Assembly: GCF_026870155.1 (NCBI RefSeq)
Contig: NZ_CP113975.1
Location: 3,162,001-3,226,000 of the forward strand
From: Flavobacterium marginilacus
GTDB lineage: Bacteria; Bacteroidota; Bacteroidia; Flavobacteriales; Flavobacteriaceae
Direction of reading: 5' to 3'
DNA length: 64,000 nt
Shown: piece by piece, positions 39,739 through 48,013 of the stretch
Layout: each line of letters opens with the position of its first letter
Numbering within the stretch: the first letter of the stretch is position 1
The notes under the pieces: generated by a model
What the model saw: the letters and a program-made list of their open reading frames with translations, nothing else
Told to the model about the DNA's origin: nothing
The model's database searches: none
Position numbers and translations under genes: made by a program

Positions 39739-41319
39739 TTAATTGAAATTAAAAATGAGGTATAAACTCAAAATGGTTAGTCCCAATAAAGCGAACAAGA
39801 TCTTCACTCGTTTACTGGTTTTAGGAACATCGGTTTCACTAACAAAATTAGTTTCCGGATTTTTATCCAATAATGAAATGATAATTGCCCCAATCATTAA
39901 AACCGCAAAAATGTAAAATGATATCAATAAAAAGTGGGGCCAAACAGGATACTTGTCTGCCGGGAAAACCCACAGATATAAAACTCCCACAAACAAACTA
40001 AAAGCCGAACCCCATGAAAGAGTTGCATTTACTGCTTTTTTGGTAGTGCGTTTCCAGAAAATACTCAACAAAAACACCACTGATAAAGACGGAGCCAAGA
40101 AACCTAAAACGGCTTGGAAAATATTGAATAAATTTTGCCCTTTTATATTATCAATTGCCACAGCGATGAGAATGGCAAATAAACACCCCGCAGCAATTGT
40201 AATACGTCCTATTTTAATTTGTTCCTTAATGGTTGCGTCCGGATTGATTTTCTTTACATAAATATCATTTGTAAAAACCGTACTCAACGCATTAAGAGAC
40301 GAACCAATTGTTCCCACTAAAACAGCAATCATTACGCAAATCACCAGTCCATTCATGCCGCTTGGAAATAAATTAGTAACCATTGTCATATACGCCAAAT
40401 CAGAATTTTTACCCAATTCAGGATATAAAACATAACAAAGGATTCCAGGCAGAATAAATAATGGCAATGCCATAACTTTTAGCCAGCCAATGAAATTAAC
40501 CCCCAATTGTCCCTGTTCTAAATTCTTTGCTCCCAAAACACTTTGCACCATAGATTGATCCGTACAAAAGAAAGCCACTGCGGCAACAGGATATCCTAAT
40601 AAAATAGCTGTCCATGGATAATGCGCATCGTTTGCAGGCTGTACTAAATTCCAGAAATTCGAAGGTGTTTTGGCAATCAAAGCTTCGATTCCTCCTACTT
40701 TCTGCAATCCTAAATAAGATAACGTAAGCGATACAGCAATTAATAAAATCATCTGGAAAACATTCACTTTAGCAATGGCTTTCAATCCTCCGGCAAACGT
40801 AAAAATCCCAGAGAAAATGACTAAAACTGTAACGCTCTGCCACATCGGGATTCCTAAAATCTGACGTACCAAAATACCTCCGCTAAACAGTCCCAGAGAC
40901 AACCAGCTTACCAAAATTTTGACCATGGCGTACCAAGCCAAGATAGTCTGAGTACTGTCGCCATACCGTTTTCCCATATATTCGGGCATCGTACTTACTT
41001 TACTCGCAATATAACGAGGCGCAAAAACCATTGCCAAAAGCAATAAGAAAACAAAAGCGTACCATTCAAAATTTCCTGCCACAATTCCTGTGGCATAACC
41101 AATACTGGCAAAAGCCAATAAGGAAGAAGGTCCCACATTGGTTCCCCACATATTGAATCCGATATTGTACCAATTCAGCGAATTTCCCGCCATAAAAAGC
41201 GTTTCGTTCTTTTTGCTCTGCTTGACACTGACCACATAACCAATGACCAATAAAGTCACTAAATAAACAGCAACTATTATAAAATCGAGGATCGTTAATT
41301 TGTCATAAATGCTGTTCAT
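39739..41319 (-). CDS. Sodium:solute symporter (SSS family), probable sugar permease
   Basis: The 526-residue inner-membrane protein has roughly 13-14 hydrophobic segments, starting ILDFIIVAVYLVTLLVIGYV. Family motifs include FMAGNSLNWYNIGFNMWGTNVGPSSLLAF, VSTMPEYMGKRYG, CTDQSMVQSVLGAKN and LLSIFWKRTTKKA. The AGRSLPW-like motif, here AGNSLNW, is typical of SGLT/NIS relatives. It couples Na+ entry to uptake of a sugar or sugar acid. Its ATG overlaps the TGA of the upstream Gfo/Idh gene (ATGA), and GH78 follows after 1 bp. Rhamnose or another product of these glycosidases is the natural substrate guess. Specificity cannot be read from the sequence. Confidence 0.88.
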   Translation of the reverse strand: MNSIYDKLTILDFIIVAVYLVTLLVIGYVVSVKQSKKNETLFMAGNSLNWYNIGFNMWGTNVGPSSLLAFASIGYATGIVAGNFEWYAFVFLLLLAMVFAPRYIASKVSTMPEYMGKRYGDSTQTILAWYAMVKILVSWLSLGLFSGGILVRQILGIPMWQSVTVLVIFSGIFTFAGGLKAIAKVNVFQMILLIAVSLTLSYLGLQKVGGIEALIAKTPSNFWNLVQPANDAHYPWTAILLGYPVAAVAFFCTDQSMVQSVLGAKNLEQGQLGVNFIGWLKVMALPLFILPGILCYVLYPELGKNSDLAYMTMVTNLFPSGMNGLVICVMIAVLVGTIGSSLNALSTVFTNDIYVKKINPDATIKEQIKIGRITIAAGCLFAILIAVAIDNIKGQNLFNIFQAVLGFLAPSLSVVFLLSIFWKRTTKKAVNATLSWGSAFSLFVGVLYLWVFPADKYPVWPHFLLISFYIFAVLMIGAIIISLLDKNPETNFVSETDVPKTSKRVKILFALLGLTILSLYLIFNFN

Positions 41320-42380
41320 AGGCCATATTCATTAAGAACATCAGTAATTTTTACTGGCATTCCTGTTTGTAATGATTTATCCATTGCCTGCAATAAGGCT
41401 ACGGTTCTTATTCCTTCGTTCATGTCTGGATAAGCCGTAAAATCCTGCTCAATACTATCTGCAAAATATTCCAGGTAATTTTGGTATTCACCGCCATGGT
41501 GGCTCTGCCCCTCAAAACGGAAATAATATTTAATAGTCGAATCACCCCAATGAATTATTTTTTCTTCTCCCTTTTTGTCAGTAACTGAATAACGTAATTC
41601 GTGATAATCAGCTTGGCTTGCCCCTTCAGTACCTCTCAAAATAACACTCATACCGCTGTCTCTTTTGGTTGGCTGTGTTGGCGAAGTATAAACACCGCTC
41701 ACTCTAGCAATTCTGCCATCGGTTGCCTTAAAAATAAAGTGCATTGTATCTTCATTTTTCAAACCCGCTGTTACTCCGTTGCTGCTAATCATTCCGTACC
41801 CCATTACCTCTTCAATATTTGGCAAATACCAACGAATGAAATCTACAGGATGGCTCAAACCGCCATACAGCCATTTAAATGATTGCAATAAGGACCATTC
41901 TTTTTCCAAAAACCAACGATGATCCGCATGGTAATGGGATTCAATTGTAATTAAATCCCCTATTACTCCTGTTTTATAATCTTTTCTTTGTCTTTTTGCC
42001 GGTTCAAAAAAACGAGAACTCTGTCCGATAAAGACCTTTTTGCCTGTCTTTTCACTTAATTCTAATAATTCTTTGGCATCTGATAAATCATCAATAAACG
42101 GTTTTGTGCACACTACATGTTTTCCATGTAATAATGCCTGCTTAACATGCTGTGCATGCAGATGATCCGGTGTATATATTGCAATTATATCGATTGCGCT
42201 ATCTTGCAATAAATCATCATAGTTTGTTGTAAAAGAATGAAAATCAAACTCTTTTGATCTCTTCTTACATAACTCCTCACTTTTGTCACATATTTTGACA
42301 AGCTCTAGTTTTGAACTTTCTAAAACGGCCGACATTGTACTGCGGCCTTCTCCAAGTCCTAAAATGGCTATTTTTAACAT
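41316..42380 (-). CDS. Gfo/Idh/MocA family NAD(P)-dependent oxidoreductase
   Basis: The 354-residue cytoplasmic protein has an N-terminal Rossmann fold (MLKIAILGLGEGR), the IYTPDHLHAQHVKQAL segment, the active-site loop CTKPFIDD (TKP in place of the usual EKP) and a C-terminal alpha/beta domain with GGLSHPVDFIRWYL, whose His is the typical catalytic-site position. It probably oxidises or reduces a sugar or inositol-like compound taken up by the SSS transporter it overlaps. It is the first cytoplasmic gene of a unit otherwise made of exported enzymes. The substrate is unknown. A second, more divergent member is at 57053-58120. Confidence 0.82.
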   Translation of the reverse strand: MLKIAILGLGEGRSTMSAVLESSKLELVKICDKSEELCKKRSKEFDFHSFTTNYDDLLQDSAIDIIAIYTPDHLHAQHVKQALLHGKHVVCTKPFIDDLSDAKELLELSEKTGKKVFIGQSSRFFEPAKRQRKDYKTGVIGDLITIESHYHADHRWFLEKEWSLLQSFKWLYGGLSHPVDFIRWYLPNIEEVMGYGMISSNGVTAGLKNEDTMHFIFKATDGRIARVSGVYTSPTQPTKRDSGMSVILRGTEGASQADYHELRYSVTDKKGEEKIIHWGDSTIKYYFRFEGQSHHGGEYQNYLEYFADSIEQDFTAYPDMNEGIRTVALLQAMDKSLQTGMPVKITDVLNEYGL

Positions 42381-42399
42381 TGCTTTTAGTTTAATGCCT

Positions 42400-42510
42400 T
42401 GAATTCACGAATAATCTTTCTTAATCTTTATCATCAAAAATCTCACTAATTCTATTTGTGAAATTATATCCAGAAAACATTTGTTTTAATTCGTTAATTC
42501 GTGGCTTGAT
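42400..42510. repeat. AATTCACGAAT / ATTCGTTAATTCGTGGC inverted repeat
   Basis: GAATTCACGAATAATCTTTC on the left and TTAATTCGTTAATTCGTGGC on the right are inverted words around a 50-60 nt spacer between the GH141-like gene and the Gfo/Idh gene. This is another common flavobacterial intergenic repeat. I see no TAnnTTTG box here, so the two genes probably share a transcript. Confidence 0.5.
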
Positions 42511-42512
42511 TT

Positions 42513-45017
42513 TTATTTTATTTTATTCAAAAAAATCCACGTTTCATCAGGTTTTGTACCTTCAATTCCTGTTTGATATTTTTTCATCAAATTATTCCAA
42601 TCGTTGACACGGGGATTATTTTCGGTTGTTTTTGGATTCAGTTTATCCAAGCTTTCTCCTTTCGGAATACTGATAATCAGCATTAATTGTCTTCCATTTT
42701 TGAAAACCTGTAACTGCTGAAAATCGGCATTACAAAAACCTTTTGCAATTTCAGGCCACTTTTCAAATTGAGTGGCATGATAATCAACATATTCTTTTTG
42801 CATTTTGGGATCATCAACCAAATTAGCTGTCAAAATTATATTTTCCCATTCTGATACAGGATTTGAATCCTTGCATCTTTCGAATTTCTGGAAATCATAA
42901 ACAGGATTTTCGTATACCTTTATTTCTAATTTTGGAAAAGCCAAAGCCAGTTTCTTTTTCACTCTTTCCGGCTGATTCATTAGTCCGTAAATCACCAAAT
43001 GATTTTGCCATTGGTACAATTCTTCACCTACAATTCGGAAACCTTTTATGGTTGATTTTATTTTTTCTATATCCAAATCGGTTCCAACTATTTCAACCAC
43101 CACAGCTTTTGGCATTTCCTGCAAGCCCCAAGCTTCATCAACAACAACTTGCTTCGTTAAATCAGCATAAGGCTTTCTGATTCCTGCATTTTCCTTAATT
43201 TTTGGATTTACAAATGCATAATTGTCTTTCCAAATATTCCCTTCAGGACCATTGTTGTTTTTTAATATTTTTTGAATTGGAATCCAGTTGTTTTGTATTG
43301 TAAAATGTTGTGAACCTTCGTCCGTGTACATGTATAACCACAAAAACGGATCGTGAGCATAAGGACTAAAATATACTTTGTCTATATAATTCTCTTCAAT
43401 TCTACTATCTGCCTGAGAAGAAAGTGTATAAATACCAGCTACATCGTGCAAATGTTTGGCATAATGATGAATTTTATTGCCAATAATTTTATTGTTTCGC
43501 ATCACATTTGCTGTGTGTGTCCAACCCCAGCCCATCGAAATGCCGCTGTAGGCAACATCCGAAATCTCATTGTGTTCGATAGTCAGATTTTTGACAAAAC
43601 CGGCAGCAATTCCTAAACATCCCCAATCTTCATTGGCTACATTGGTAATCAAATTATCCGCAATCAGTTCATCTGAACAAACTTCTCTTTCATCTTTTAC
43701 ATTTAATGGTAAATGCGCTTCAAAAGACTCTTCAGAAAAAACACCCAAGCTCATTCCGTTTCCACCAATGTCCTTGAAAAGATTTCCCTGTATTCTATTG
43801 TGATTCGTTCCCTTATTAAAATCCAAACCTGTAGAAGACAAATGCTCAAAACTACAGCCTTCAAACACTATGTTATTAGTGTAATTCGCCTCAACTGCCG
43901 CTCTTGGTCTCCCAACCCAAGCCTGATTTTCTAAATTTGCCTGATTTGGCGTTCCAGGTATTTTCAATTTATAGGCATCCAGCAAATACATTCCAGCCTG
44001 CAAAGGAACATGCCCTTGTTGTGACGGACGCAGCCAATTGCTGTATTGAAATGAAATTCTTTTAAATTTAAAATAACTTACCGGCGAATCTATAGTTCCT
44101 TTTACCTCCACCAAATTTTCTAAAACTGGCACCGTAACTTTTGCAGAAACCATATTCTCGCCTGTTCTTGGAATGTAATAAATCTTAGCATTTTTTCTAT
44201 CCAAATACCATTCTCCAGCTTCGTTCAACATTGACATTCCGTTGTTTAAATAGAATGCAGAGTTACCGTTATTTTTAGAAATCCAAGGTGCTGGCCAAGG
44301 GTGCTCACTCTGAATACGGCTTTCAGGTTTTTCAAATGAAAGTCTGGCGCTGTCTTTTCGTATTTCGATATTTTTGATTCTCAGATTGGCGATAGCCCAC
44401 CATTGCACAATAAACATTTCCATACCGGGCTCGAACTTAACCGATTTGTCTTTGAAAGGAATCCAGCAGGTTTCTGATGCAGCATCCCAAGAGAGAATGC
44501 GGTCCATTTTGTTTCCAGCAGTGCTTTTGGCTCTAACAGCTTTTATATCATTTACCCAAAGCTGTCTGTAATTCAATATTTCTCCTGCCTGCTTAGGCGC
44601 ATCAGCTACCCAAACTGTTTCTGCTTTTAAGCCGTTTATAGCGATTGCAGATTTTTTCCAGTTTTTGATTTCCAATCCACCGCTAAAAATAGGTTTTGCA
44701 TTGGCAGCCGCTTCAATTGTAGTTGGACTTTCGGCAGTTCCTGAATCCTCGGGTCTTATAAATAAAGGTTCATTTAAATTATAGGTTCCATCCATAATTA
44801 TAATATGAATACCATCTTTTATGGAAGCATCTTTTAATCGGCGTAATTCTCTGGCTTTTCTTACGGCCATATGTACAGTTGCCAGCGGACTATCTTTGGT
44901 TCCAATGTTACTATCCTTACCTGAAACTGACACCCAAATTTCGGCAGCATTGGCAGTAAACATCATTCCAATCAGGAAAAAAACCAAAAAAAGTCTATTT
45001 TTTTGCTTTAAAATCAT
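42513..45017 (-). CDS. GH141-like beta-helix glycosidase fused to a RhaM-type L-sugar mutarotase
   Basis: The 834-residue exported protein has a signal peptide ending TANA (about 24). Residues 26-610 are a right-handed beta-helix of GH141 type: EIWVSVSGKDSNIGTKDSPLATV, DGTYNLNEPLFIRPEDSGT, NNIVFEGCSFEHLSSTGLDF and YSGISMGWGWT. GH141 includes an RG-II alpha-L-fucosidase. Residues about 637-715 look like a ferredoxin-like half. Residues 725-834 match L-rhamnose mutarotase: Y743-x3-H747 in KEYVDYHA and W807 in NDWNNLM correspond to the catalytic Tyr18/His22/Trp76 I recall from E. coli RhaM. The related cytoplasmic enzymes interconvert alpha and beta L-rhamnose or L-fucose. An exported fusion of sugar release and mutarotation is unusual. 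The gene is divergent from the AraC regulator. Confidence 0.75.
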   Translation of the reverse strand: MILKQKNRLFLVFFLIGMMFTANAAEIWVSVSGKDSNIGTKDSPLATVHMAVRKARELRRLKDASIKDGIHIIIMDGTYNLNEPLFIRPEDSGTAESPTTIEAAANAKPIFSGGLEIKNWKKSAIAINGLKAETVWVADAPKQAGEILNYRQLWVNDIKAVRAKSTAGNKMDRILSWDAASETCWIPFKDKSVKFEPGMEMFIVQWWAIANLRIKNIEIRKDSARLSFEKPESRIQSEHPWPAPWISKNNGNSAFYLNNGMSMLNEAGEWYLDRKNAKIYYIPRTGENMVSAKVTVPVLENLVEVKGTIDSPVSYFKFKRISFQYSNWLRPSQQGHVPLQAGMYLLDAYKLKIPGTPNQANLENQAWVGRPRAAVEANYTNNIVFEGCSFEHLSSTGLDFNKGTNHNRIQGNLFKDIGGNGMSLGVFSEESFEAHLPLNVKDEREVCSDELIADNLITNVANEDWGCLGIAAGFVKNLTIEHNEISDVAYSGISMGWGWTHTANVMRNNKIIGNKIHHYAKHLHDVAGIYTLSSQADSRIEENYIDKVYFSPYAHDPFLWLYMYTDEGSQHFTIQNNWIPIQKILKNNNGPEGNIWKDNYAFVNPKIKENAGIRKPYADLTKQVVVDEAWGLQEMPKAVVVEIVGTDLDIEKIKSTIKGFRIVGEELYQWQNHLVIYGLMNQPERVKKKLALAFPKLEIKVYENPVYDFQKFERCKDSNPVSEWENIILTANLVDDPKMQKEYVDYHATQFEKWPEIAKGFCNADFQQLQVFKNGRQLMLIISIPKGESLDKLNPKTTENNPRVNDWNNLMKKYQTGIEGTKPDETWIFLNKIK

Positions 45018-45091
45018 TTTACCTTTTAATTTTAATTTGGTGACTATCTTAAATCTTAAAAATGTAAGATATTCGCCTTTTTATTTATTAA

Positions 45092-45107
45092 TCCTATTTA
45101 AATAGGA
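45092..45107. promoter_or_regulatory. 16-bp perfect palindrome between the GH141-like and AraC genes
   Basis: TCCTATTTAAATAGGA is a perfect inverted repeat, 75 bp upstream of the GH141-like ATG and 163 bp upstream of the AraC ATG. It is a candidate operator in a divergent intergenic region. AT-rich palindromes also arise by chance, so confidence is limited. Confidence 0.4.
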
Positions 45108-45269
45108 ATCTATTTTTATGAATATTAAATTTTATATTATAAATAATCATTGAAATGTTAAAAGTAATATTTATATAATTATTCCGTGTTATTTTTAAAC
45201 AACGAACAATTCTATAAAAATTTTCTAATTTAGCCATTGAAAAATAACTAATTGACTTAACTAAAAATT

Positions 45270-46211
45270 ATGGATAATTTAAATTCAAACAGCATCCAAA
45301 AAAATAGCGCTGGAAATTCTGGAGTCTGGTGGCATGAAAAAAATCCTGGGCCATTAATAAATATACCTTTCATCAAACAATTCGGCAGTATGCGCTTTAC
45401 CAAAGTGCAGATGGACGAAAATATGCGGCCACACCTGAATGACGGAATTGAAATTCATTTTGTAACCAGCGGAAAATACGATTGGGTTGTTGAAGGTAAT
45501 CAAATTGAATTACTGCCTGGCAATTTATCTGTTACGGCACCTTGGCATTGGAACGGAAGCCCAAGCGGCAAAATGGATATTGGATATATCGACTGGATTA
45601 TATTAAAACCTTTGGAATACAATCAAAAAAAGAAATTAAACTTAGGAAACTGGTCAAAATTATCCAAAAGCATTCAGGAAAAGCTAGGTGATTTGATTGC
45701 TGACAACAGAAATGTGGTTGTAGAAAAAGCCAAAACCTTTGAAAAATATTTCACTGAAATTCGCAGGGAGCTGGCCAATCAGGAAGAAGGTTTTGAAATT
45801 ATGGTCGGTAATATTTTAGAGAATTTACTAATCGATTTATACAGACAGCTTTCGAGCATGGTCCTGAAAACTGATGAAGAAACCAATTTTATAGAAAAAT
45901 TCACTAAAACCGTCTCTGATGACATCAGCAAAAAATGGAATATTGACGATCTGGCGCATAAATTTGGAATGGGAAAAACAAAATTTACCTATGAAGTAAA
46001 AAGACTAACCGGATACCCTCCAAACAGCTACATCATTAATCTAAAAATCGAAAAAGCTATTGAACTAATCTTAAATCCTAAAAATAAATCGATGTCGGAT
46101 ATTGCTTATTCCTGCGGTTTTTCATCGTTACAGCATTTTACTTCTTCTTTTTTGCAAAGAACGGGAACCACTCCAGGCCGTTATAGAAATCAAGAAATTA
46201 AAGACAATTAA
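45270..46211 (+). CDS. AraC-family transcriptional regulator
   Basis: The 313-residue cytoplasmic protein has an N-terminal cupin-like ligand-binding domain (about 40-120: GIEIHFVTSGKYDWVVEGNQIELLPGNLSV). The C-terminal double helix-turn-helix AraC domain (about 207-306) includes WNIDDLAHKFGMGKTKFTYEVKRLTG and the signature MSDIAYSCGFSSLQHFTSSFLQRTGTTPGRYR. It is the only recognisable DNA-binding regulator in 64 kb and the only plus-strand gene in the left 52 kb, placed between the two long minus-strand units. It probably senses a released monosaccharide and activates nearby genes; targets are inferred from location. It is not a hybrid two-component regulator. Confidence 0.92.
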   Translation: MDNLNSNSIQKNSAGNSGVWWHEKNPGPLINIPFIKQFGSMRFTKVQMDENMRPHLNDGIEIHFVTSGKYDWVVEGNQIELLPGNLSVTAPWHWNGSPSGKMDIGYIDWIILKPLEYNQKKKLNLGNWSKLSKSIQEKLGDLIADNRNVVVEKAKTFEKYFTEIRRELANQEEGFEIMVGNILENLLIDLYRQLSSMVLKTDEETNFIEKFTKTVSDDISKKWNIDDLAHKFGMGKTKFTYEVKRLTGYPPNSYIINLKIEKAIELILNPKNKSMSDIAYSCGFSSLQHFTSSFLQRTGTTPGRYRNQEIKDN

Positions 46212-46234
46212 ATCATAACTGATACTTTTTTTAA

Positions 46235-46285
46235 AACATATAAGTCATATAAGTTTATGAATCTTACTAATATGACTTATATTTT
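46235..46285. terminator. CATATAAGTCATATAAG inverted repeat between convergent genes
   Basis: AACATATAAGTCATATAAG (46235-46253) faces an imperfect inverted copy ending TATGACTTATATTTT (46271-46285). The AraC gene and the lactonase gene converge here, so it may act as a two-way terminator. The same repeat family occurs at 58140-58252, where it lies inside an operon, so termination is not certain. Confidence 0.5.
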
Positions 46286-46355
46286 GACTGCTGATTTTAA
46301 ATAATTTATAAGACATCAATCATCTGATTATTCAATTTATCACCAATATTTTTAT

Positions 46356-47192
46356 TTAGATTTCCAATTTATAAAATGCCTCTGCGTTTTCAAACCAAAT
46401 CTTATTCTGCTCCTGAATGGAAAATTGAGCGATATAATTTTCTAAAGTATTTACAACTGCTGCATAATCCGCTGCCACATTACAAACCGGCCAATCAGAA
46501 CCGAACATCAATTTATCTGTCGAAAAATTTTCAAAAATCACATCTAGATAAGGTTTTAAATCCTGTGATTTCCAATTGTTCCAATCGGCTTCTGTAACCA
46601 TTCCAGAAACTTTACAGCTTACATTATCAAATTTTGCAATCTCTTTGATATCTTTTTCCCAAGAAGCAATTTCGCCCGATTTGATATTCGGTTTTGCAAT
46701 ATGATCGATGACAAATTTTTGTTCCGGAAAACGTGTTACCAAATCGATTGCGGCCGGTAACTGCCGATGAAAAATTAGAATATCATAAGTAAAATTAAAT
46801 TCCTTTAATGTAGCGATTCCATTTCTGAAATCATTTCGCAGCATAAAATCATCAGCTTCGGCCTGTACTACGTGACGGAAACCTTTGATGATTTTATTAT
46901 TTGAAAAATGATTCAGTCTTTCACTTATATTTTCACTGCGTAAATCTACCCAGCCGACAATACCTTTAATAAAATCATTTTTAGAAGCCAGATCCGCTAA
47001 AAAATTAGTCTGTTCTTCCGATTGATGTGCTTCAACAGCTACACAGCCCTGAAATTTATTTTCGGTCAGCAAAGGCAGTAAATCTTCCGGCAGAAAATCC
47101 CTTTGAATTTTCTGCATCGAATCATCAATCCAGCTGTCTCTAATGGGATCGAATTTCCAAAAATGCTGATGAGAATCAATTCGTTTGTTCAT
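46356..47192 (-). CDS. Amidohydrolase-family sugar lactonase (L-fuconolactone/L-rhamnonolactone hydrolase)
   Basis: The 278-residue cytoplasmic protein of the COG3618 type has metal-binding motif DSHQHFW (H8, H10), EAHQS, FVIDHIAKP (H164) and the metal Asp D233 in MFGSDWP. Length and motifs agree with the lactonases that follow L-fucose or L-rhamnose dehydrogenases in oxidative 6-deoxysugar pathways. It would open the L-fucono-lactone made by the dehydrogenase gene 5 bp upstream. It is the last gene of the operon starting with GH105 at 52118. The choice between fucose and rhamnose is uncertain; the neighbouring SDR and FucP favour fucose. Confidence 0.8.
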   Translation of the reverse strand: MNKRIDSHQHFWKFDPIRDSWIDDSMQKIQRDFLPEDLLPLLTENKFQGCVAVEAHQSEEQTNFLADLASKNDFIKGIVGWVDLRSENISERLNHFSNNKIIKGFRHVVQAEADDFMLRNDFRNGIATLKEFNFTYDILIFHRQLPAAIDLVTRFPEQKFVIDHIAKPNIKSGEIASWEKDIKEIAKFDNVSCKVSGMVTEADWNNWKSQDLKPYLDVIFENFSTDKLMFGSDWPVCNVAADYAAVVNTLENYIAQFSIQEQNKIWFENAEAFYKLEI

Positions 47193-47197
47193 CCTTA

Positions 47198-47995
47198 TTA
47201 ATTTACATCGCTAATTAAAGCACGATCCAAATGCACATAACCGCCTTCAACAAAAACAAACTGCCCTGTAGTGTGAGAAGAACGGTCGGAAATAGTAAAC
47301 AAAACTGCATCGGCGATTTCTTCAGTTTTAGTCATTCTTCCCTCAAATGGTATACTTTTATTGATTTTTTTCAAAACTGCTTCACCATCTGGTACCGTTT
47401 TGATCCAGTCTTCGTATGCTGGTGTGTAACATTCAGCTATAATTATCGCATTGGAACGAATACCAAACTGAATCAAATCTACAGCCCATTCTCTGGTTAA
47501 TCCAAGTACCCCTCCTTTTGCGGCAGCATAACCGGAAGTACCGCCCTGTCCTGTCAAAGCTACTTTTGAACCAATATTCAGAATATTTCCTTTTGATTCT
47601 TTCAAATAAGGAAGCGCAAATTTTACCAGCAGGAAGTAACTCACTACATTCAATTTTAAAGAATCCATAAATTCTTCATAAGTAGCATCTAATCCTGCTC
47701 CGTCGTTAACTCCTACATTATTGATAACAGCATCAATTCTGCCGTATTTTTCGGCAATCTTTTTTACTGCATTTTCCATCGCCTCAGGATTGGTAACATC
47801 CGTCTGCACAAATAAAGAATCAATTCCTTTTTGTTGCAAAGCTTCGGCATAACCAAAACCTCTGCTGTTTCTGTCTACAAGAACCGGAATAGCACCTTCA
47901 TCAGCAAGGCGGTTGATGATGGTTTCACCAATACTGCCTTCTTTTCCGGCGGAACCTGATACTACTATGATTTTTCCTTTTAAATGTAAATCCAT
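47198..47995 (-). CDS. SDR oxidoreductase, probable L-fucose dehydrogenase
   Basis: The 265-residue short-chain dehydrogenase has an unusual nucleotide loop GSAGKEGSIG, catalytic S143 and Y156-x3-K160 (SGYAAAKGG), NNVGVNDG, and a C-terminus ending GGYVHLDRAL, an ending I associate with L-fucose dehydrogenases of the oxidative pathway. It would oxidise L-fucose at C1 to the lactone using NAD(P)+. It is packed between the zinc dehydrogenase (18-bp gap) and the lactonase (5-bp gap). Other aldoses of similar configuration (L-galactose, D-arabinose) are plausible substrates too. Confidence 0.75.
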   Translation of the reverse strand: MDLHLKGKIIVVSGSAGKEGSIGETIINRLADEGAIPVLVDRNSRGFGYAEALQQKGIDSLFVQTDVTNPEAMENAVKKIAEKYGRIDAVINNVGVNDGAGLDATYEEFMDSLKLNVVSYFLLVKFALPYLKESKGNILNIGSKVALTGQGGTSGYAAAKGGVLGLTREWAVDLIQFGIRSNAIIIAECYTPAYEDWIKTVPDGEAVLKKINKSIPFEGRMTKTEEIADAVLFTISDRSSHTTGQFVFVEGGYVHLDRALISDVN

Positions 47996-48013
47996 ATTTT
48001 ATATTTTTTAGAA

